A DNA stretch of 64,000 nt from Azorinus chamasolen (Eukaryota; Mollusca; Bivalvia; Cardiida; Solecurtidae): NCBI GenBank assembly GCA_963576725.1, contig OY755242.1, forward strand, positions 2,931,593-2,995,592, read 5' to 3'. Under the pieces are notes generated by a model. It was given only the letters and a program-made list of their open reading frames with translations, was not told the DNA's origin and did no database searches. A program made the translations under genes and the position numbers. Below, in pieces: positions 1 to 12,574 of the stretch (position 1 is its first letter; each line of letters opens with the position of its first letter).

Positions 1-897
1 ATATTAGGAAAAGGGTTCAGCTTGTACATGTACATGTACATGTATCTTGAATCTGACCCTGCTCTTCATATGTAGACATATTTAGACATAGGCCCTGAGC
101 AGACAACACCTACATGAGTTGTCTGATCATTGTCTGCACTGTTTGCTTAAAATATTCTACATTGTCTGTCATGGCAAAATATTATCTTTCTCTGTGCAAT
201 TATAACAGTTCAGTTCATTAACATTTATGAAGTCATAAAATTGTGCATGAGTATTCATGAAATAAAAAAGTCATGAATTAAAGTCTCTTGTTGCCATCAC
301 AGTATGCTGCTTGAGCTGCATCTATTTGCCAAGGGGAATTAGGGGGATCAATGCATTTTGAATTCAGATTCAGTCTGAACAAAAGTGTATATTATATTAT
401 AATTATCAAACAGGACAGGTTGCAATTGTGTTGGAAGTTGTACATGGTTATATAATGTAATGAGCTGTACATGAGCTGCACACTAGGGGAAGGATTCACG
501 ATGATGTATGCAACCTGTTTGGATCCAGATGAGATCATCAGATGCCATGTAATGCTGTGCATGTAAGCAGGGACTTCGTGATATTGTATGTAAACAGTTT
601 AGATCCAGATGAGATCCAAACTGTTTGACACGGTATTTCTGAATAGAAATGAAAGAAAAACTTTTGCAGATGACCAGTTTTGCAGGTGACAATTACTTTA
701 ATAGCATCCGAAGTACTTCATATTTTTTAACCCTTTCCCTGTTCTATGTTTATACCAAATTTCAGTACCTACTGAATATTCAAGATATTTATAATGATAT
801 GTTGTAGGTGGATAGTAAAGAAACATATCTTGTTACTGGTGCTTATAGATAAGAATAAAGGTAAACTTGATGTATTTTCTGTTATCTATCTTCACAG
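1..897. other. Non-coding AT-rich DNA with repeat fragments
   Basis: No gene is supported here. The stretch holds a short palindrome near 595-635 (AACAGTTTAGATCCAGATGA facing its complement) and, from about 727, a fragment with the TTAACCCTTTCCCT end typical of the MITEs found throughout the window. The ORF that can be read on the - strand near 483-692 runs through the palindrome and is not credible as a gene. Confidence 0.6.
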
Positions 898-1128
898 TTA
901 ACCATTTACTCCATAAATATTGGTGAAATAAATAATGACGTCATGAATATGAATTTATTGTTTCTTTATAATGGCATGTGAGATTTTATTCACTGCAGAA
1001 ACTGCATAATCAGATATATATTGTTTCATAAGCAAGCAGAGCAGACCCGGGCCAGATGGCTCCTACGAGAGCTGCCTGATCTGGGTCTCCTCTGTTTGCC
1101 AAGACCTAACTATGGAGTGAAGGATTAA
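898..1128. repeat. TTAA-flanked palindromic MITE, ACTCCATAAATATT arm type
   Basis: The copy is bounded by TTAA on both sides. The left arm reads TTAACCATTTACTCCATA and the right arm ends in TATGGAGTGAAGGATTAA, so the ends are inverted repeats. The middle holds an imperfect hairpin (CAGATGGCTCC facing GAGAGCTGCCTGATCTG) preceded by the usual GAGCAGACC. It belongs to the commonest MITE group of the window and has no coding capacity. Confidence 0.7.
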
Positions 1129-1246
1129 GACAACATTTGGGTCTGGATCCAGTTGCAATTTTGAGTAACTCGGCTCTCATCAGGATCGAAAATGTTTGTC
1201 ACACTGAATGCAGCTTTTGAAGAGAAACGTAAGATAAAGGTAATTA

Positions 1247-2690
1247 TGTCTCCCCCCATATTTATATGGGGGAGACATATTGTTTTCGTGAGAGTTGTCT
1301 GTCTGTCCGTCCGTCTGTCCGTCTGTCTGTCACACTTTTTGTCCGGACGATAACTTCAATATGCCTGATGCCAGTTGATTGAAACTTCATATATGGAAAG
1401 AGCATAATGAGAGGAAGTGTCATGCACAAGGTCCATAACTCTGGCTTCACTAATATTGGAGTTATTGCCCTTTGTAAAAAAAAATCACACTTTTTTGTCC
1501 GGACGATAACTTCTATATGGCTCATGCCATTGGATTGAAACTTCATATATGGAAAGATCATGACGAGAGGAAGTGTCATGCACAAGGTCCATAACTCTGG
1601 CTTCACTAATATTGGAGTTATTGCCCTTTGTAAAAAATATCATAATTTTTTGTCCGGACAATAACTTCAATATGCCTGATGCCAGTTGATTGAAACTTCA
1701 TATATGGAAAGAGCATAATGAGAGGAAGTGTCATGCACAAGGTCCATAACTCTGGCTTCACTAATATTGGAGTTATTGCCCTTTATAAAAAATATAATTT
1801 TTTGTCCGGACAATAACTTCAATATGCCTGATGCCATTGGATTGAAACTTCATATATGGAAACATCATAACGAGAGGAAGTGTCATGCAGAAGGTACATA
1901 ACTCTGGCTTCACTAATATATGAGTTATTGCCCTTTGTAAAAAAAATCACACTTTTTTGTCCGGACGATAACTTCTATATGGCTCATGCCATTGGATTGA
2001 AACTTCATATATGGAAAGATCATAACGAGAGGAAGTGTCATGCACAAGGTCCATAACTCTGGCTTCACTAATATTGGAGTTATTGCCCTTTGTAAAAACA
2101 ATCACAATTTTTTGTCCGGATGATTACTCCTAAATAATGTGACACATGTCATTGTATTGAAACTTCATACATGGAACGATCATAATAAGAGAAAGTGTCA
2201 TGCATAAGATCCTTAACTCGAGCTTCAATAAATTTAGAGTTATTGCCCCTTGTACATTTGTTTAATTCTTTCTTGTCCGGACGATAACTCCTACATGGTT
2301 CTTGCCATCGTATTGAAACTTCATACATGGAAAGAGCATGATGAGAGAAAGTGTCATGAACAATGGCCATAATTCTGGCTTCAATACTTTTGGAGTTATT
2401 GCCCTTTGTTACATTTTTTGGCCGATCAATAACTCCTGTTCGACTGATGCTATTGGAATGACATTTTATTTTTGGAAAGAACATGATGAAAGTAAGTGTC
2501 ATGCACAAGGGCCATAAATCTGGTATCAGTATTTTTGGAGTTATTAGCTGTTATCATTTTCTTCTTGAAAAATGTAGTGTGGAAAACGCATAATGAGGGG
2601 AAGTATCATTCATCAAGAGCATAACATTTTTAGTGATTTCCCTTTACATATTGTTTTTATAAGAGGGGAGACATCCGTTTTTTGACAAAA
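1247..2690. repeat. Pearl-like element with ~150-bp tandem units
   Basis: The element opens with a perfect hairpin (TCTCCCCCCATA...TATGGGGGAGA) at 1249-1272, then a GTCTGTCCGTC microsatellite at 1296-1330. About eight tandem units of roughly 150 bp follow. Each starts near TTTTTGTCCGGACGATAAC and ends near GAGTTATTGCCCTTTGTAA, and divergence increases toward the right. It closes near 2672 with GGGGAGACAT, the complement of the head. This build (hairpin, tetranucleotide-like microsatellite, tandem core) matches bivalve pearl elements, usually grouped with non-autonomous Helitron/Helentron elements. ORFs on the - strand here are repeat translations. Confidence 0.65.
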
Positions 2691-3522
2691 ACCTCTAGTT
2701 GAGAATTGTTATAGACAGCAATATTTTGCAGTCTGCTATTACAGGGCGTACAAAGAGTTTTGTTATGAATGATACAAATACAAGGATACTTTTAAGATAA
2801 ATGAACTTTTTTTGTCATTGATCTCCTGAGATTTTTGTCCACTTGACTTTTAAAGTATTGACACTTTTTAAAACTTATATGTCATCTACGAAGATTATGA
2901 TCTGGACCCGTCTGATCTGGGGTTAATCTGTTTGCAAATGTGTGAAAACACGTTTATATGCAGGAAAGGGTTAAATGAGACGGTAGCTTAAGCACCACAC
3001 CCCTGGCTTGGGGCCATATTTGACCACAGGGTCATGCATTTTGTAGAGGACCAGAACATGATGCTATGTGCCAAATATGAAAGCTGAGAACCTTTCAGTT
3101 TCAAAGGAGAAGATTTTCAAAGTTTTCACTTTATGTTTCTATAGAATACGGCCACCCCTGGGGCGGGGCAACATTTGACCCCAGGAGCATGATTTATATA
3201 ACGTTAGTTGAGGATCTGAACATTTTTAGCTACTAGGCTTAGAAGAAATTACATGATGATCTTACACAGAGTTGCACACTCTTGATGGGTATAAAACATC
3301 TTGCAGAATAGTGGTCGTTCTCTAGTTGCGAACTGTTACCAATAACCGGGCGTTATCGTTTACTGAACGCACGGTTGCGGCTGATCGGTTTTGTCGGAAC
3401 CAGACAAGGATTGTCGACGCCCGTTGTTATTGAAGAAGTGAACCATTTAGATAGTTTCTATTGTATCTAGTCATAAATGTGCGGTAAATGAGTTATGTAA
3501 AGCCTTTGATACACTTGTGTGT
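2691..3522. other. Non-coding stretch with part of a dispersed repeat
   Basis: No gene is seen. At about 2985-3220 lies a fragment of a dispersed repeat recognisable by GAGAAGATTTTCAAAGTTTT and 'ATTTGACCCCAGG'. Related copies occur at 12025-12230, 21236-21435 and 61383-62010. The 3110-3125 part shows what the sequence targeted by the Gypsy element looks like when no retrotransposon is present. Confidence 0.55.
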
Positions 3523-3767
3523 TTAACCCTTTCGGCGCAAAAATTCTAATTGTCGTCTGCAATCCAAATTTTGTTAATTCATACGGTACAATAAGGAAAT
3601 GAGATAAATAAATGCACATTTCAAAAGAATAAAGCACATATATAGAAATAGAGAATGAGACAAAAAGTGAAGTCCCTGATCAGACGCCGCCTTGAAAAGG
3701 CGGCGTCTGATCTGGGAGCACTATTTGCCGTGGAGCATTTATGCGACTTCGGCGACGAAAGGGTTAA
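3523..3767. repeat. TTAA-flanked palindromic MITE, CGGCG arm type
   Basis: It has TTAA at both ends. The left terminus is TTAACCCTTTCGGCGCAAA and the right terminus ends CGGCGACGAAAGGGTTAA. The centre is a strong hairpin at about 3677-3713 (GATCAGACGCCGCCTT facing AAGGCGGCGTCTGATC). The same TTAACCCTTTCG ends with other arm and core sequences occur elsewhere in the window. There is no coding capacity. Confidence 0.8.
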
Positions 3768-4033
3768 TTAATATTCAGAAAAAGTTGAACTTTTTCTAAT
3801 TATTCAACTGATTATGGTTTAAGTGCCTTTGCATGCTTGTTTGTATATCGTTCCGACAAAAACAACATCATTTCTTACAAGAGAGCTTCATGAAATACAG
3901 AGACTACAATCATTCTCTATATAAGCTTTATTACGTTTTTCTTGTAAACTATATCAATCCTTTCAACGCTAAATGTTCAGAGTGGTATAGTCCAACGGTA
4001 TATTAACAATAGAGTCCATTGACTGTGAAAAGC

Positions 4034-4262
4034 TTAACCCTTTCCTCCATAGGCTATTTCTAGACTCAACCTCTTTGAATGAATCTACCCAAAAGGAGCA
4101 TTTACTAGAGAAAAGTAAAAGTTTCGAGTTTTGTAGTTTGAAACCATTGTGATAAATAGAGCATTTGCTCTTATAGGAGCAAATGCTCTATTTATCACAA
4201 TGGTTTCAAGAAGTGGTTGTTACAGAGGCGTAGAAAGGCCTATTTATGGAGGAAAGGTTTAA
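4034..4262. repeat. TTAA-flanked palindromic MITE, CTCCATAGGC arm type
   Basis: The left end reads TTAACCCTTTCCTCCATAGG, and the right end CCTATTTATGGAGGAAAGGT followed by TTAA. The core at 4141-4208 is an almost perfect palindrome in which GAAACCATTGTGATAAATAG is followed by its reverse complement around GAGCATTTGCTC. Related cores occur near 5255-5330, 24335-24400 and 59165-59200. Confidence 0.78.
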
Positions 4263-4525
4263 ACGGATTTTTAACGACAAATGCAGACCCTGGTCAGAGG
4301 GCTAATCTAGGCAACCCCTGAGCTGTGTCGTCACTGTTTGCAAATGCCAGTGATTGCATGTCCAGCATTCAAAGGATTAAGATGTCATATATAAGATAGA
4401 AAAAGAGACATTCAAACAAGAGTCGCTAATAAAACAAGTACATAACAAACATATTAACATTTTACACCATGGACCGGTCTTTACGAACGATAGTACGGCT
4501 GATATCGTACATTCTAGCATATAGC

Positions 4526-4741
4526 TTAATCCTTTCGCTGCCATACTCTGTCGTCTGCTAACTTTGTCGTCTGCTACAAATTTTCATTTCTTTTTATTTT
4601 CTTCATTTTTATTTCAAAAACATAGTAACAGTAACAAACAGTTTGGATCCTGGTGAGACACCGAGTTACTCGGCGTCTCATCTGGATCCAAACTGTCTGC
4701 ATAGGTAATCACAGATCCGGCACTGGCAGCGAAAGGGTTAA
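4526..4741. repeat. TTAA-flanked palindromic MITE, CGCTGCCA arm type
   Basis: The 18-bp terminal inverted repeat TTAATCCTTTCGCTGCCA matches the complement of the right end with one mismatch, and both sides carry TTAA. The core at 4638-4700 is a palindrome built on AGTTTGGATCC...GGATCCAAACT with ACCGAGTTACTCGGCGTCTC in the centre. The same core recurs near 5010-5040, 10150-10215, 24955-25025, 28890-28960 and 62030-62070. Confidence 0.8.
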
Positions 4742-5904
4742 ACATATTTAATTTCCATTCTATACATATATTGGAAATGGGGTTGGGTCACAAGTTCCGA
4801 CAACGTTAGTTTCGACCCTCCCCTACAAAATTGTGTTCAATCAAAATACAATGGCGATTTTTACATGACATACAGCTATATATAAGTATATAACAAAAAC
4901 AATGTGAAAAAACATATGACGATTGCAACTAGAACATGCGATCCTTGTATGTTAACCCTTACGCTAGGTTTTGTCGTACAAACCCATGACCCATGACCCA
5001 ATAACTCATCTCATCAAGATCCAAGCTGTTTGACACTCGGTCATCAGTCTGTCAAATCGAAGGAAAGAAAATGTTGTAGCAGCTCAGAGTGTGTGTTTTC
5101 TCTGCAGGCTAAGGTTTAAGTTAGCTTACTAAACGATAATTATGCTTCTAGGATATATTGATGTCTACTTCGATTCAAAACGTGTCTTCCTTTCTTTCCA
5201 GTATCCCATTCTCTCATACTGACGGTTCTTGAGCCTGTATAAAATCATTTTTGAGACCATTTTGATAGATAGGGCATTTGCTCCATATGAGCTAATGCTC
5301 TATTTATCAAAATGGTTCAAAACCACACATTTCTAAAATGCTCCTTTTCTAAAGTTAATGTTCAGTTTCGGTAGATTAATTCAAAGAGGTTTGGTCTAAA
5401 ATAGTCTAGGAGGGAATGAGTTGCCTCATATAGACTCATTTTAACACCTTTGTAGACAGGGACGACTCAAATTAGACGGCTGTATGAGAACAGAGGAGCT
5501 TATGGGCTAAATAGTAACGCAAAGGAAATCGCTATAGACATCGACAAAACAAATTAATACACAAATTGCCGAACTAATGTAAAACAAACTTTTACACTGT
5601 CTCAGAACTTTATAATAGAATAAGGGTTAAATTCAACACTCAATAATAGTGCACTGTTGAGATGTTCAGGGAAAGTTTGGTGTCTGACTTAATGTCCCTA
5701 TTTAACGGTTATTCAGGCTTACACATAAGCTTTCGGATGTATTGTAGTATGTTTGTAGATGGTGGCTATTAATACTGATGATGAGCGAGTCTTTATAACT
5801 GTTTGGGTGTAGGTCTAGCTATTGCTTGGGGACATTCTGAAATTCCGCAATAAATGCCCAATTGCAAGTGCAGGTATATACACGTAAGGTAATATTTTAC
5901 AATG

Positions 5905-5905
<1 letters not shown>
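4742..5905. other. Non-coding DNA with further MITE fragments
   Basis: No gene is supported. Recognisable pieces are a partial GGATCC-type palindrome near 5010-5040, and a CCATTTTGATAGATAGGGCA palindrome near 5250-5330 that belongs to the CTCCATAGGC group. The rest has no structure I can name. Confidence 0.55.

Positions 5906-5959
<54 letters not shown>
5906..5959. repeat. (AT)n microsatellite
   Basis: An uninterrupted AT dinucleotide run of about 48 bases lies between ACACAC and AAGTAAATGACC. Shorter AT runs follow at 6120-6150. Length is likely polymorphic. Confidence 0.9.
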
Positions 5960-5961
<2 letters not shown>

Positions 5962-6606
5962 TAAATGACCTTACATGCCTTTAAATATCTTCTTTATTTC
6001 TTAATAATCACTAACATGTTTCGCCTAATGGCTCATCAGAGTGTGTAATGAAGCTTAACAACGGTCTTGACGATGTGACGTCATGCTCAGTACGAGGGGA
6101 CGTTACTCTACTGTGTAGAGTATATATATATATACAATATATATATTGCAATGCTTTATTCGACTGATGGTCACATATCGGATAGGTGAATGGACTATCT
6201 CGGGTATCTTAAACAATCAAATTAGCATCCAGAATGTCCAGCATATTCGATTTTTGATTACAAACGCTTCAAACATGATTATTGCTTGTCAGATTTATTT
6301 CCCTTGGAAATCAATACGTAATGTTATGATTGCATACTTTTCAAACTCATTTGCTACGGGTCACAGCCATGACCAAACATTCTATAATATTTGCCTAATA
6401 CTCAACCATGTACCTATTACATATTTATATCAGAAATACTGACTATGAATATTAATTATTTGGTTTATTTTATTACAAAGACGTAATAGACGAAACAGAC
6501 GAAACAGTTTGCAATGACACAAATAACAGAATCACTTCTTCAGCACAGAATGAACCTTGATCAGGCGGTGCCAACAGGAACCATCTGGTTAGAGTCTACT
6601 CCATTT
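5960..6606. other. Non-coding DNA, no clear feature
   Basis: The segment GTTTCGCCTAATGGCTCATC near 6018-6040 looks like part of a dispersed repeat, but no second copy is obvious in the window. The 98-codon ORF at 6146-6442 shows no recognisable domain and is bounded by low-complexity AT DNA, so I do not call it a gene. Confidence 0.45.
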
Positions 6607-7085
6607 GTAAAAAAAGTCATAACAGTCATATAGGAAACTACTAATACAAAGCACACAGCCGTCCGAACACGAAAGTACAGCAAATGTACAAAACACAAAA
6701 CAGATACGCCGGAAGACATATCAAACAAGCATTAGGGGAATGACGGAAGTACCGCCTTGGATGCCAAGTGACAATTGTCTCAGAGGTTTGAAATGGGTTT
6801 AGGGAAACCCAACCTCACACTTATTTCATCCCCTCTCTAAAAGAAAAAACAGTGAAAATAAATATATTCCCTCTCCGACCAATCTACAACAACCGCGATA
6901 GCAAATACAGTGGTAAATTGCATGCAAAACGAAAACAAAATTAAGTGAACAAACTGAATCCATCTATCGCTAGTGTACTCAATGATTGAGCTGCAATCAG
7001 AGAACAGAGTAACTGTAGAAAAGTAATAAATAAAGGGTACGACAAAAATGGGTACAAATATCCGACGCCCTCCTTCCGTTTCTGG
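6607..7085 (+). repeat. Uncharacterised ~480-bp dispersed repeat, copy 1
   Basis: This copy shares long stretches with 42247-42781 in the same orientation and with 10307-10757 in reverse. Landmarks are GACGGAAGTACCGCCTTGGA, CAATCTACAACAACCGCGAT, TCAATGATTGAGCTGCAA and AAAGGGTACGACAAAAATG. It is the most diverged of the three. No terminal inverted repeat or poly(A) tail is obvious and no protein domain is encoded. I do not recognise the family. It could be a SINE or another non-autonomous retroelement. Confidence 0.65.
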
Positions 7086-8415
7086 ATTTTATAAGTTGTA
7101 CTTTCATATTAAGCAAAACCCTCCGTTAATAACATTCACCAGTGCTTCTGATGTTGCTATGCACTGCAATATTCAATTTCCTGCCTGATTTCAATAAAAC
7201 ACCCCTGAAGCTACCAACAGATGACGTCCACTTCTGCCTAGACAAAGATACATGTTTATTCATTAAGAGGTCCGTGTAGGCTTCAATATTTAATAAATCA
7301 TGTAGATAGGTTTCAATATTTAATTAATCATCTTTATCTAAAACATCTTCATTAGCATTCACCAATTGATATCTCATTCTTCAAAGATATGTACAGCAGA
7401 CCCCCATCTAAAGCAAACAATCAACGCATAAGAATGGATGGCATTAAAAGCATGTGGTAGCTGAATACAGGGCGAAGGTAATACAGAAAGTTCATGTAGG
7501 ATATTCTTGAACAACTTTCTTTGTGCATTAAGCTACCACATGCCTATAGTATCCATATACCACATGTCTGTATGATCCATATTTATACTTCGTTTAAAGG
7601 TATTTCAAAGCTCCTTATATAAGTGACCCCCTATATATACAGTATCCAGCTGTGCTCCTGCAGTGTCCAGTCAGGGTACATAGCCATAATAGATAAAGTT
7701 ATGCAATTATACATTGATCCTCTGTGATGGTAGCCTGCCTTATCAGTTTGTGTATCAGATGCCTCACAGTATGATCCCAAATTACACAACATGGGGTTAA
7801 TGGGTCAACATTCCTTTCGAAATGCCTTTAAGTGGTTCTATTGTGTGTTTATACATGGATTATCCGACATACAGCTGGTATCCGTATATTAATTATAATC
7901 CCGTCTCGCTTTTCAAAGTTCTCCAAACAGACAACAATATCAGAAAGGCATCACATTTCGATCCTGCTGGTGAGACACAGCGTTAATTTTGGCTAAGGTA
8001 GTATTCGCCAATAAAGTGTCGAATGTTCAATGTGTTGTAACAGGCGAGCGAAGAAATACTTCATGGATTATTGTCTTTACCATTTGTAGCATTAGCAGTC
8101 AAGCGGAACTCCCCGGCTCATTTGTTCCAACTAGTCGGAGTGAACTGTATAGTTACGACCGATAAGTTGGATAGAAGAATTTTTCTAAAGAGCCCATTTG
8201 ATATGTCTAAAGATTTTAATATAAGTGACAAACAAAAGGGTAACAGACAACAAAATACCCTACGTGACAATTAAACTCGCTTTATACGTTGATTCATTCA
8301 GCAAAATTCATACTGATTTACAGTACATTATTTCTAATATGAACACTTAAATACTTTTCCACCACGGTCCCAATCCCCTGTAATATCCATGTCAACCATA
8401 TGAACCACATAAACA
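7086..8415. other. Non-coding DNA with a diverged palindromic repeat
   Basis: Around 7380-7570 lies a diverged relative of the pogo-like palindromes (GCATGTGGTAGCTGAATACAG facing AAGCTACCACATGC). The ORF at 8071-8274 has no domain. Nothing else can be supported. Confidence 0.45.
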
Positions 8416-8606
8416 CAGTAAATCCCTCTTTAACCGGACGTTCAATTTAGTATAAATATCGGCCTTGGATACAGTTGATAGCTTAATTCAGGGATAAATT
8501 TATGCCAAAAGTACCTCTAGGACTTTCACCCTGCGTTAAGCAACCACCTGCCTAACGGTATCTAACTTCTTGCCTACTAAAATGCCGGTTTAGAGGGGGT
8601 TTACTG
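8416..8606. repeat. Pogo-like palindromic MITE, diverged
   Basis: The left end CAGTAAATCCCTCTTTAACC is mirrored by GGTTTAGAGGGGGTTTACTG at the right, followed by TA. The interior keeps AGCAACCACCTGCC, shared with the better preserved copies at 50818-51021 and 57067-57244. A CAGTA end next to TA fits Tc1/mariner-pogo derived MITEs. This is inferred from termini only. Confidence 0.55.
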
Positions 8607-10306
8607 TATTAGCTGAATATTTATGACATTTAAGCAAAATAATGTTCGGCTAAACCATAAACTGTAGAATCATGTCTTTAGTAATAAATAAGCAAACGGT
8701 GCTGACTATGGCTAAACGAAACGGCTTCTCCAGAAACCGTCTGATCTCGTCCTGCTCTACCTTAAAGGAATTAAAATGTGGAACCATCCGCATATTGTTT
8801 GAAGATAGATAGCAGTTCATGCAGGATCATTTGACTTAAATGATTTCAAGTCACTGAACTAGAATGATTTCAAGTCACTTGAATAAAGTGATTTCACGTC
8901 TGCTACAGTTCGATAGAGCTACCCGTGGTAGAGACGTAAACATTGCTACTAATGTATACAGTAAATCATATTATTTTCATGAATGTTCGCAGCACCTTTA
9001 AATTGTTTGGATTTTCTGACAGTCTCGCTATTACATTAACCAATCCTGTTTTGAATACATAAATATTCTACATTACATCGTGTTTTGTTTTCAAAGGTTC
9101 TATTGTTCTATAGCCCGGTCATCTGAACGTGTTCTCATTAATTCATGAGACACAATGGAACCAGCGATATGACGGAAGACACAGGCGACATTCCTTTCAA
9201 TGTAGTTCGATGTTTTCATTATCACTCATCAGCTCTCTGCATATGTACAAAGAGGACATCCAATACAGTCTTATGCAAATACCATATATGAATACATTTG
9301 AGGTAATATTCCTCTTTTTCAAACAGAGTTTAACTAGACAATGCTACATTGTTATTGCCGTTTGCGACTGTATCCACATAAACAGTTTTATTCGGTATCG
9401 GATGTTGAGGTCATTTCAAGATGTCATTCAATTCAACCTTTTCTCTCATATAAACCATAAACGTTTATCACATCTTTGCAAACAGAGAACACCTAGATAA
9501 GACGGTTCCTGTATAACAAGATCTGATTCTACAGTTTCTGGCATTATCGGATCATCTCGTATTCATACACGGTGATAAAAATCAAGCCAAACAATATTCA
9601 TAATGTCATTGTTTCTTACTTTTAGATTCATGAAGGAGAGAATAATTTTCCTGTTCGTCCAGCATTCTATATGGTTGAATAAAACGTTTACTAAATCACG
9701 GACATATTGTGAAACAGTTAAGTGATATATCAACCTTTAACAATGATGTCTGCTCAAATTTGAAGCTGGTGTAGTATTGACTAACTCCGATTTGAGTACA
9801 TGTATGTTTTTTTAATTTATTGACTGAAAGGCAAAATGATTGGATTCTAATGAGACAAGGATCTACTTACAATGCGTTAATTAAAACCATTTCAACCTTT
9901 ATTTCTCCACCAAACCCTATGTTGTAATCAATCTTTAAAATCGAGATTCCCTCGAGACAATTCTAAAGAGTCGTCACAACAAGGATTTTGGAGAGAACTG
10001 GCGATTTTAGTATCTGAGTAAGCATATTTTATGTTGCCCTGTTTTACAGAAACACCCTCATGGAAACGTCGCAGCATTTGTTATTTAATACGAAAATATG
10101 TGTATTAACGTTAATACTACTGCAGACATATAAATGCTTACATATGCAAACAGTTTGATTCAAATGAAACGTCGAGTAACTCGGCGTCTAAACAGGATCC
10201 AAGCTGTGCGACAGATTGATTGCAATTTGGTTGATACCATTTTTATTGCTTTAAGTTTGAAAAGTAGGGAGTGAAAACAACTGTAGGCATTATTTGCGTA
10301 ATAGGC
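8607..10306. other. Non-coding DNA, a few short repeats
   Basis: Three imperfect copies of GATTTCAAGTCACT-like words occur at 8830-8900, and a GGATCC-type palindrome lies near 10150-10215. The 123-codon ORF at 9129-9500 is rich in aromatic and basic residues without a recognisable fold, and I do not accept it as a gene. No splice-flanked exon with convincing coding character was found here. Confidence 0.45.
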
Positions 10307-10757
10307 TATTTCATTTTTGTCGTACCCTTTATTACTTTTCTACAGTTACTCTGTTTGCAGCTCAATCATTGAGTACAATAGCGATAGGTGGATACAGTAT
10401 TTTCAATAAAATGTTTTTTTGTTATACATGCACTTTACCACTGTATTTGCTGTCGCGGTTGTTGTAGATTAGTCGGAGAGGGGATACGTTTATTTACACT
10501 GTTTGTCTTTTAGGATGGGGATGGAATAAGGGTGAGGTTGGGCGCCCATAAACCGGTTTAAACCCCCGGTGACTTTTGTCACTGACCGTTCCAAGGCGGT
10601 ACTTCCATCTTCCTCCTATTGTGTGTTTGTTTTGTCTTTGTGCGTCTCTTGTTGTTTTTTCTACCTATGTACATTTGCTGTTTCCTTGTGTTGCTGTTCG
10701 GGCGAGTGTTTGTTCTGTATGTGGTGTTTCCTGCATGACTCATTTTTGTACTTTTAA
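10307..10757 (-). repeat. Uncharacterised dispersed repeat, copy 2 (reverse)
   Basis: This is the reverse complement of the repeat that splits the Polinton integrase and is very similar to it from AAAGGGTACGACAAAAATG through ACCGCCTTGGAACGG to GAGTCATGCAGGAAA. Two overlapping ORFs of 62 and 76 codons on the + strand are cysteine-rich and hydrophobic because of the repeat's base composition. One has a close equivalent inside the copy at 42225-42422, which shows that these ORFs travel with the repeat. Confidence 0.7.
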
Positions 10758-12024
10758 AAAATTAACATGTATCGTTTATAGGCATAATTCTACTGAAAGC
10801 ATTTGAAGTCAGCATAGACCGAGATTACATCTACGGTATAGGATCCGTCCTTCTTCCTTGCTTGTTAAATGATATAGCCTGATATTGTGATCAATTATTC
10901 TCCCCTTTAATGTCATTATAAATGTGCAGCTAACATTTACACAGTTTGCATGTCTTACAGAATATTTGTTCGGTAAATATTAAAAGCATTCATATAATTT
11001 TAATTAGAAAAGCGTATGATTAAATGTTTGCAAACAAAACAGAATTACAATAACATACTACCTACCAGCTGACATTATGTAAGTTCGTGGTTCCATTCAT
11101 GCTGTACAAAAAATGCAAATAAATGCATAATAATATAAGAAACAAAGCCTTATTTGTCATACCGATCTCCGTTTTAAACTACAAAAGAGTGGTGTTACTG
11201 GTGCAGTTTGGTACTGGATGCAGGCTAGTTAGGATTACCATTTAATTTTAAGCAACTTTACAATCTATAGCATAATGGTATCCAATCAATTGTCAAACAT
11301 TTGAACTGGATACGAGATTACATTAATGGGCCAAATTAAGAAGTTGTTATTAAGCCTCATATTCGTCAACATTGAATCACATTTAAACTGGATAAAGTGG
11401 AAACACAGTCAAACATTGAACGCCTCAAACAAAAGGGCACGACACAAAACATCGTCAACCACGACACAGCACAATTACAAGACAAAACGTGACGAAATGC
11501 ACATCAAGAAAAGACATTAAAAATTCTGAAGGGTGGTGAAAACATTAAACATTAACCAAATACAAATAACAAAATAGACCAATGGGTAAAACAGGTATGC
11601 CGCCTTAGAACGGCCAGTAGCCATAAAAGCTAGTGGGGCTTAACTCTTCGCTTGCTATTCACGTCAATATACCTATTTACAAGTTGATTGTGCGACGAGT
11701 GCACTCCACAGCAGTGATTGCACAGCGAAATACGTGTAGACAGTGAAGATACATGTAATTATAGGGCGAATCTCTGTTTGTAAACAAACCCGTCGATTTC
11801 GCGCATGCGCAGTTAACTGGTGGGCAAAAACACCATGTATCCCTATGTAAAGGCTAGACAACAGTTAGCCTACACATCATTTAACGACTGTGTTGGTTTT
11901 GAATTGTTGATTTCTGTACATTTACTGTATCCTCTGACTATAATGACAATTATGTTTTAGTTTCTAAGGATAGATACACTAAGAAGCTTGAATAAATCGG
12001 CCCTATAAACTACCAGCTGAACTT
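10758..12024. other. Non-coding DNA with a related short repeat
   Basis: At about 11380-11640 a sequence with GCCGCCTTAGAACGGCCAGT resembles the core of the uncharacterised dispersed repeat, suggesting a shared conserved segment between two families. From 11640 the sequence TCTTCGCTTGCTATTCACGT matches the right arm of the MITE at 62111-62326 in reverse. No gene is supported. Confidence 0.5.
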
Positions 12025-12230
12025 TAAACAAGAGGGTCAGAATGGCCCTGACATCGCTCACCAAACAATCAGATATGTTTCTATTGAAATCTGACCGTCC
12101 CTGGGGCGGTGCCAATTTTGACCCCAGGGACACAATATATAACTTTTGTAGATGACCTAAATATGAGGCTATGTGCCAAATACGAAATCTGAGAACATTC
12201 CAGTTTCAAAGGAGAAGATTTTCAAAGTTT
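12025..12230. repeat. Left part of a dispersed repeat split by the Gypsy element
   Basis: The repeat begins near AAGAGGGTCAGAATGGCCCT and runs to TTTTCAAAGTTT, where the LTR starts. Its continuation resumes at 21236. The uninterrupted paralogue at 21395-21425 reads TTTTCAAAGTTTGCACTATA across the same point, so the insertion site is clear. Confidence 0.7.
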
Positions 12231-12441
12231 TGTTGTAATTACACTACAAATGCAATGCACTACAATTAAACCTACCTCTGGTTTGGATCCAGATAGGTCC
12301 TCGAGTTTTCTAGTCTTTTTGTGCTCTCTCTTCAATATGGCGTCTTTCCTTTCTCCCGCCTCTTTCCAAAGACCCCGCGGAAGTGGGGTTTCCTCCGGTC
12401 CCGCACGACCGGGTTATGGCTAAAACCCGGCCGTCACCACA
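12231..12441 (-). repeat. 3' LTR of the Gypsy element
   Basis: It is 211 bp, TG...CA ended in element orientation, and matches 21025-21235 except at two positions (T/C near 12239, A/G near 12321). In element orientation it contains CGCCATATTG, a YY1-like word, and a CAGAGGTAGGT donor-like word. A four-base GTTT precedes it at 12227-12230. Confidence 0.95.
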
Positions 12442-12455
12442 CTCCCCCCCACTTT
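12442..12455 (-). other. Polypurine tract
   Basis: In element orientation AAAGTGGGGGGGAG directly abuts the TG of the 3' LTR, the expected place and composition for the plus-strand primer of reverse transcription. The overlapping AATAAA just upstream could also act in polyadenylation, which is less certain. Confidence 0.85.
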
Positions 12456-12574
12456 ATTTGAAAGGATAGGGTTAGGACTGCTACTGGGCCTCCTAGTGTG
12501 CACCGGATTATAATCTTCACGGGCTGGTCACTGGGGCTTCACAGTCTTCCCTATCCTCTTGGCCTCCGCGGATC

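Noticed and set aside
9129..9500. 123-codon ORF as a possible gene
   Set aside because: No domain, no splice or promoter context, and composition typical of AT-rich non-coding DNA.
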